Source of the DNA: Magicicada cassinii
Lineage: Eukaryota > Arthropoda > Insecta > Hemiptera > Cicadidae
Length of the DNA: 20,792 nucleotides
Reading direction: 5' to 3'
Assembly (NCBI GenBank): GCA_028571305.1
Contig: JAOXNS010366513.1
Coordinates: 1 to 20,792, forward strand
Positions 19,601 to 20,792 of the stretch are shown piece after piece (within the stretch, counting starts at the first letter, position 1; each line of letters starts with the position of its first letter). Under the pieces are notes generated by a model. That model saw only the letters and a list, made by a program, of their open reading frames with translations, searched no databases and had not been told where the DNA came from. The position numbers and the translations under genes are program-made.

Positions 19601-20142
19601 CCCCCCCGGAAATTGAACACAATATCTCTACTTTAATAGCCGGTCGCCACATCCCCACTGTTCTATGAAGCTCCCCTTAAATATGAAGCTTACTGAGCTA
19701 AAGAAATTGCTCACTACTTTGAACGAAGTACTTTTATTATTAGACCCTACGTAAATTTTGATAGTAGATCATTTTTTAATTATAAGAAAAACTGCAAAAT
19801 CCCGATACTACAGTACTTCTTTACCAATATAACGCTTATAGAGCACACAATTACACAATAAACATAAACAATTTGAGATATTCGGTTTTGGGTTACAATT
19901 CCTTTTAGTATGACACTGCTGGTTTTTCGCTTTGCTGGATTTTAACTCTTTTTGGGGGGGCCTGAAGTCCAAAAAATTTTGAAATTTTCCAAACTTAACA
20001 CTACAGGCGTGGATGTACAAAAAGGAAAGACAGTCAGGACCTTAATGAAGATAGATCAGCGAGGTAATTTTTAAAAATGTCTTAAAAACTGTAACAACGA
20101 CGCTTCATAAATGTGGCCACTAGAGGTCGAGTGTGTAATCTC

Positions 20143-20145
<3 letters not shown>
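19601..20145. other. unassigned sequence
   Basis: Contains a C run (19601-19607), a G run (19955-19961) and AT-rich filler. A weak B-box-like stretch at 19600-19640 is discussed among the rejected items. Confidence 0.45.

Positions 20146-20192
<47 letters not shown>
20146..20192 (+). repeat. (TG)n microsatellite
   Basis: An uninterrupted TG dinucleotide run of about 23 units, followed by ttagatg. Typical polymorphic microsatellite. Confidence 0.98.
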
Positions 20193-20194
<2 letters not shown>

Positions 20195-20618
20195 GATGTA
20201 TGTGTGATTTGTTTTATGATCGTTAGAAATGAAGTAAAATTTACTATGAGGAACATTTTATTTAAGTAAAAATGTTTTGCTACGTTCATGTTCTTGTGAA
20301 TGCCGGTACTTTTATATGTACGTCATTCACTGGAGTAAGTATGTGTGTCTCCTTTGTCTAATTAAAATTACATTTGTGTTAAAACAGGAAAGCCGTCATT
20401 TGTATAAACGATTTATAAACGTGAAAGAAAAACCTACGTGTCCAAACTGAAAAAATTTGTAGAATTTGACTAATTTGGAATTACTGCACGGTTAATTTAA
20501 AGCACCGCCATTGCGCCGTTTCTACTCTTTAGAGAATGCAGAAGAAGAGGAGACGTAAATTGTTTTGTAGATGCTTCAGGAAAATCAAAACAATTCGGGA
20601 TTATAAACGATTTTATGC
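20193..20618. other. unassigned sequence
   Basis: AT-rich sequence between two microsatellites. No gene or element recognised. Confidence 0.5.
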
Positions 20619-20640
20619 CACACACACACACACACACACA
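20619..20640 (+). repeat. (CA)11 microsatellite
   Basis: Eleven uninterrupted CA units followed by aaatgac. Confidence 0.97.
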
Positions 20641-20792
20641 AAATGACTAAATAAATTATTGCGAGGGCCCATGTGTTTACAAATGTAGCCTATGCATTCG
20701 TTTATAGGTCTAGGTTATATACATAACTGCAAAACACAATTCGTTTATAATATTACACAGTATAAGCTATTTGAAATTTGACGTACTATAAA

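Noticed and set aside
19601-19671. tRNA-like or SINE sequence on the minus strand (gttcaatttcc with tggcgaccggc upstream)
   Set aside because: Only about 20 bases separate the two boxes, too short for a tRNA-type promoter, and the B box is imperfect. Not strong enough to call.
19951-20015. hAT-like end (caggcgtggatgtac) near a G run
   Set aside because: It lacks the CAGGGGCG core, and its orientation does not fit the neighbouring G-rich stretch as an inner flank.
20071-20289. Minus-strand frame containing a threonine/histidine repeat
   Set aside because: The repeat is simply the translated TG microsatellite at 20146-20192.
1-20792. CRISPR arrays, rRNA genes, operon-like gene clusters, LTR retroelements
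   Set aside because: No regularly spaced repeats, rRNA-like blocks, adjacent same-strand genes or paired long terminal repeats with gag/pol motifs were seen.

Overview
The window looks like intergenic DNA from an arthropod nuclear genome, most likely an insect. It is AT-rich by eye. It has no bacterial-style gene packing, carries eukaryotic microsatellites, and is littered with decayed non-LTR retrotransposons of the 'endonuclease-reverse transcriptase' kind common in insects. Penelope-like elements (PLEs) and pieces that look like hAT DNA-transposon ends are also present. I cannot name the species or order. I found no convincing host protein gene, rRNA or functional tRNA. Most open frames here are short and chance-like. 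The frames with recognisable similarity are fragments of retroelement proteins.

Layout. 1-183 is the end of a LINE open reading frame on the minus strand. 530-1545 is a LINE interrupted by a second, 5'-truncated LINE (803-1385) flanked by a perfect 16-bp target-site duplication. 2064-2498 is a third LINE tail. 3312-3362 and 1843-1862 resemble single hAT ends. 4190-4300 holds a tRNA-like SINE candidate. 4716-5175 is a LINE fragment of a different family. About 5930-6903 (minus) is a PLE remnant with a GIY-YIG endonuclease segment. 8438-8691 is a short poly(A)-tailed retroposon with an imperfect target duplication. 9105-9560 is a repeat whose second copy lies at 16360-16780. 10114-11130 is another LINE. 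11363-12256 is a possible non-autonomous hAT-like element. 13527-15270 (minus) is the longest LINE copy, about 1.7 kb. 16700-18217 (minus) and 18474-18712 (plus) are two PLE copies of one family, head to head. The rest is unassigned AT-rich sequence with a few microsatellites.

The elements do not work together as a system; this is a graveyard of several retroelement lineages. The readings of most interest are the nested LINE with its intact target duplication, the inverted PLE pair, the shared 9.1 kb/16.4 kb repeat that ties a lone fragment to the PLE family, the poly(A) retroposon, and an apparent excess of the palindromic octamer TAGGCCTA. I did not find a credible new biological system.
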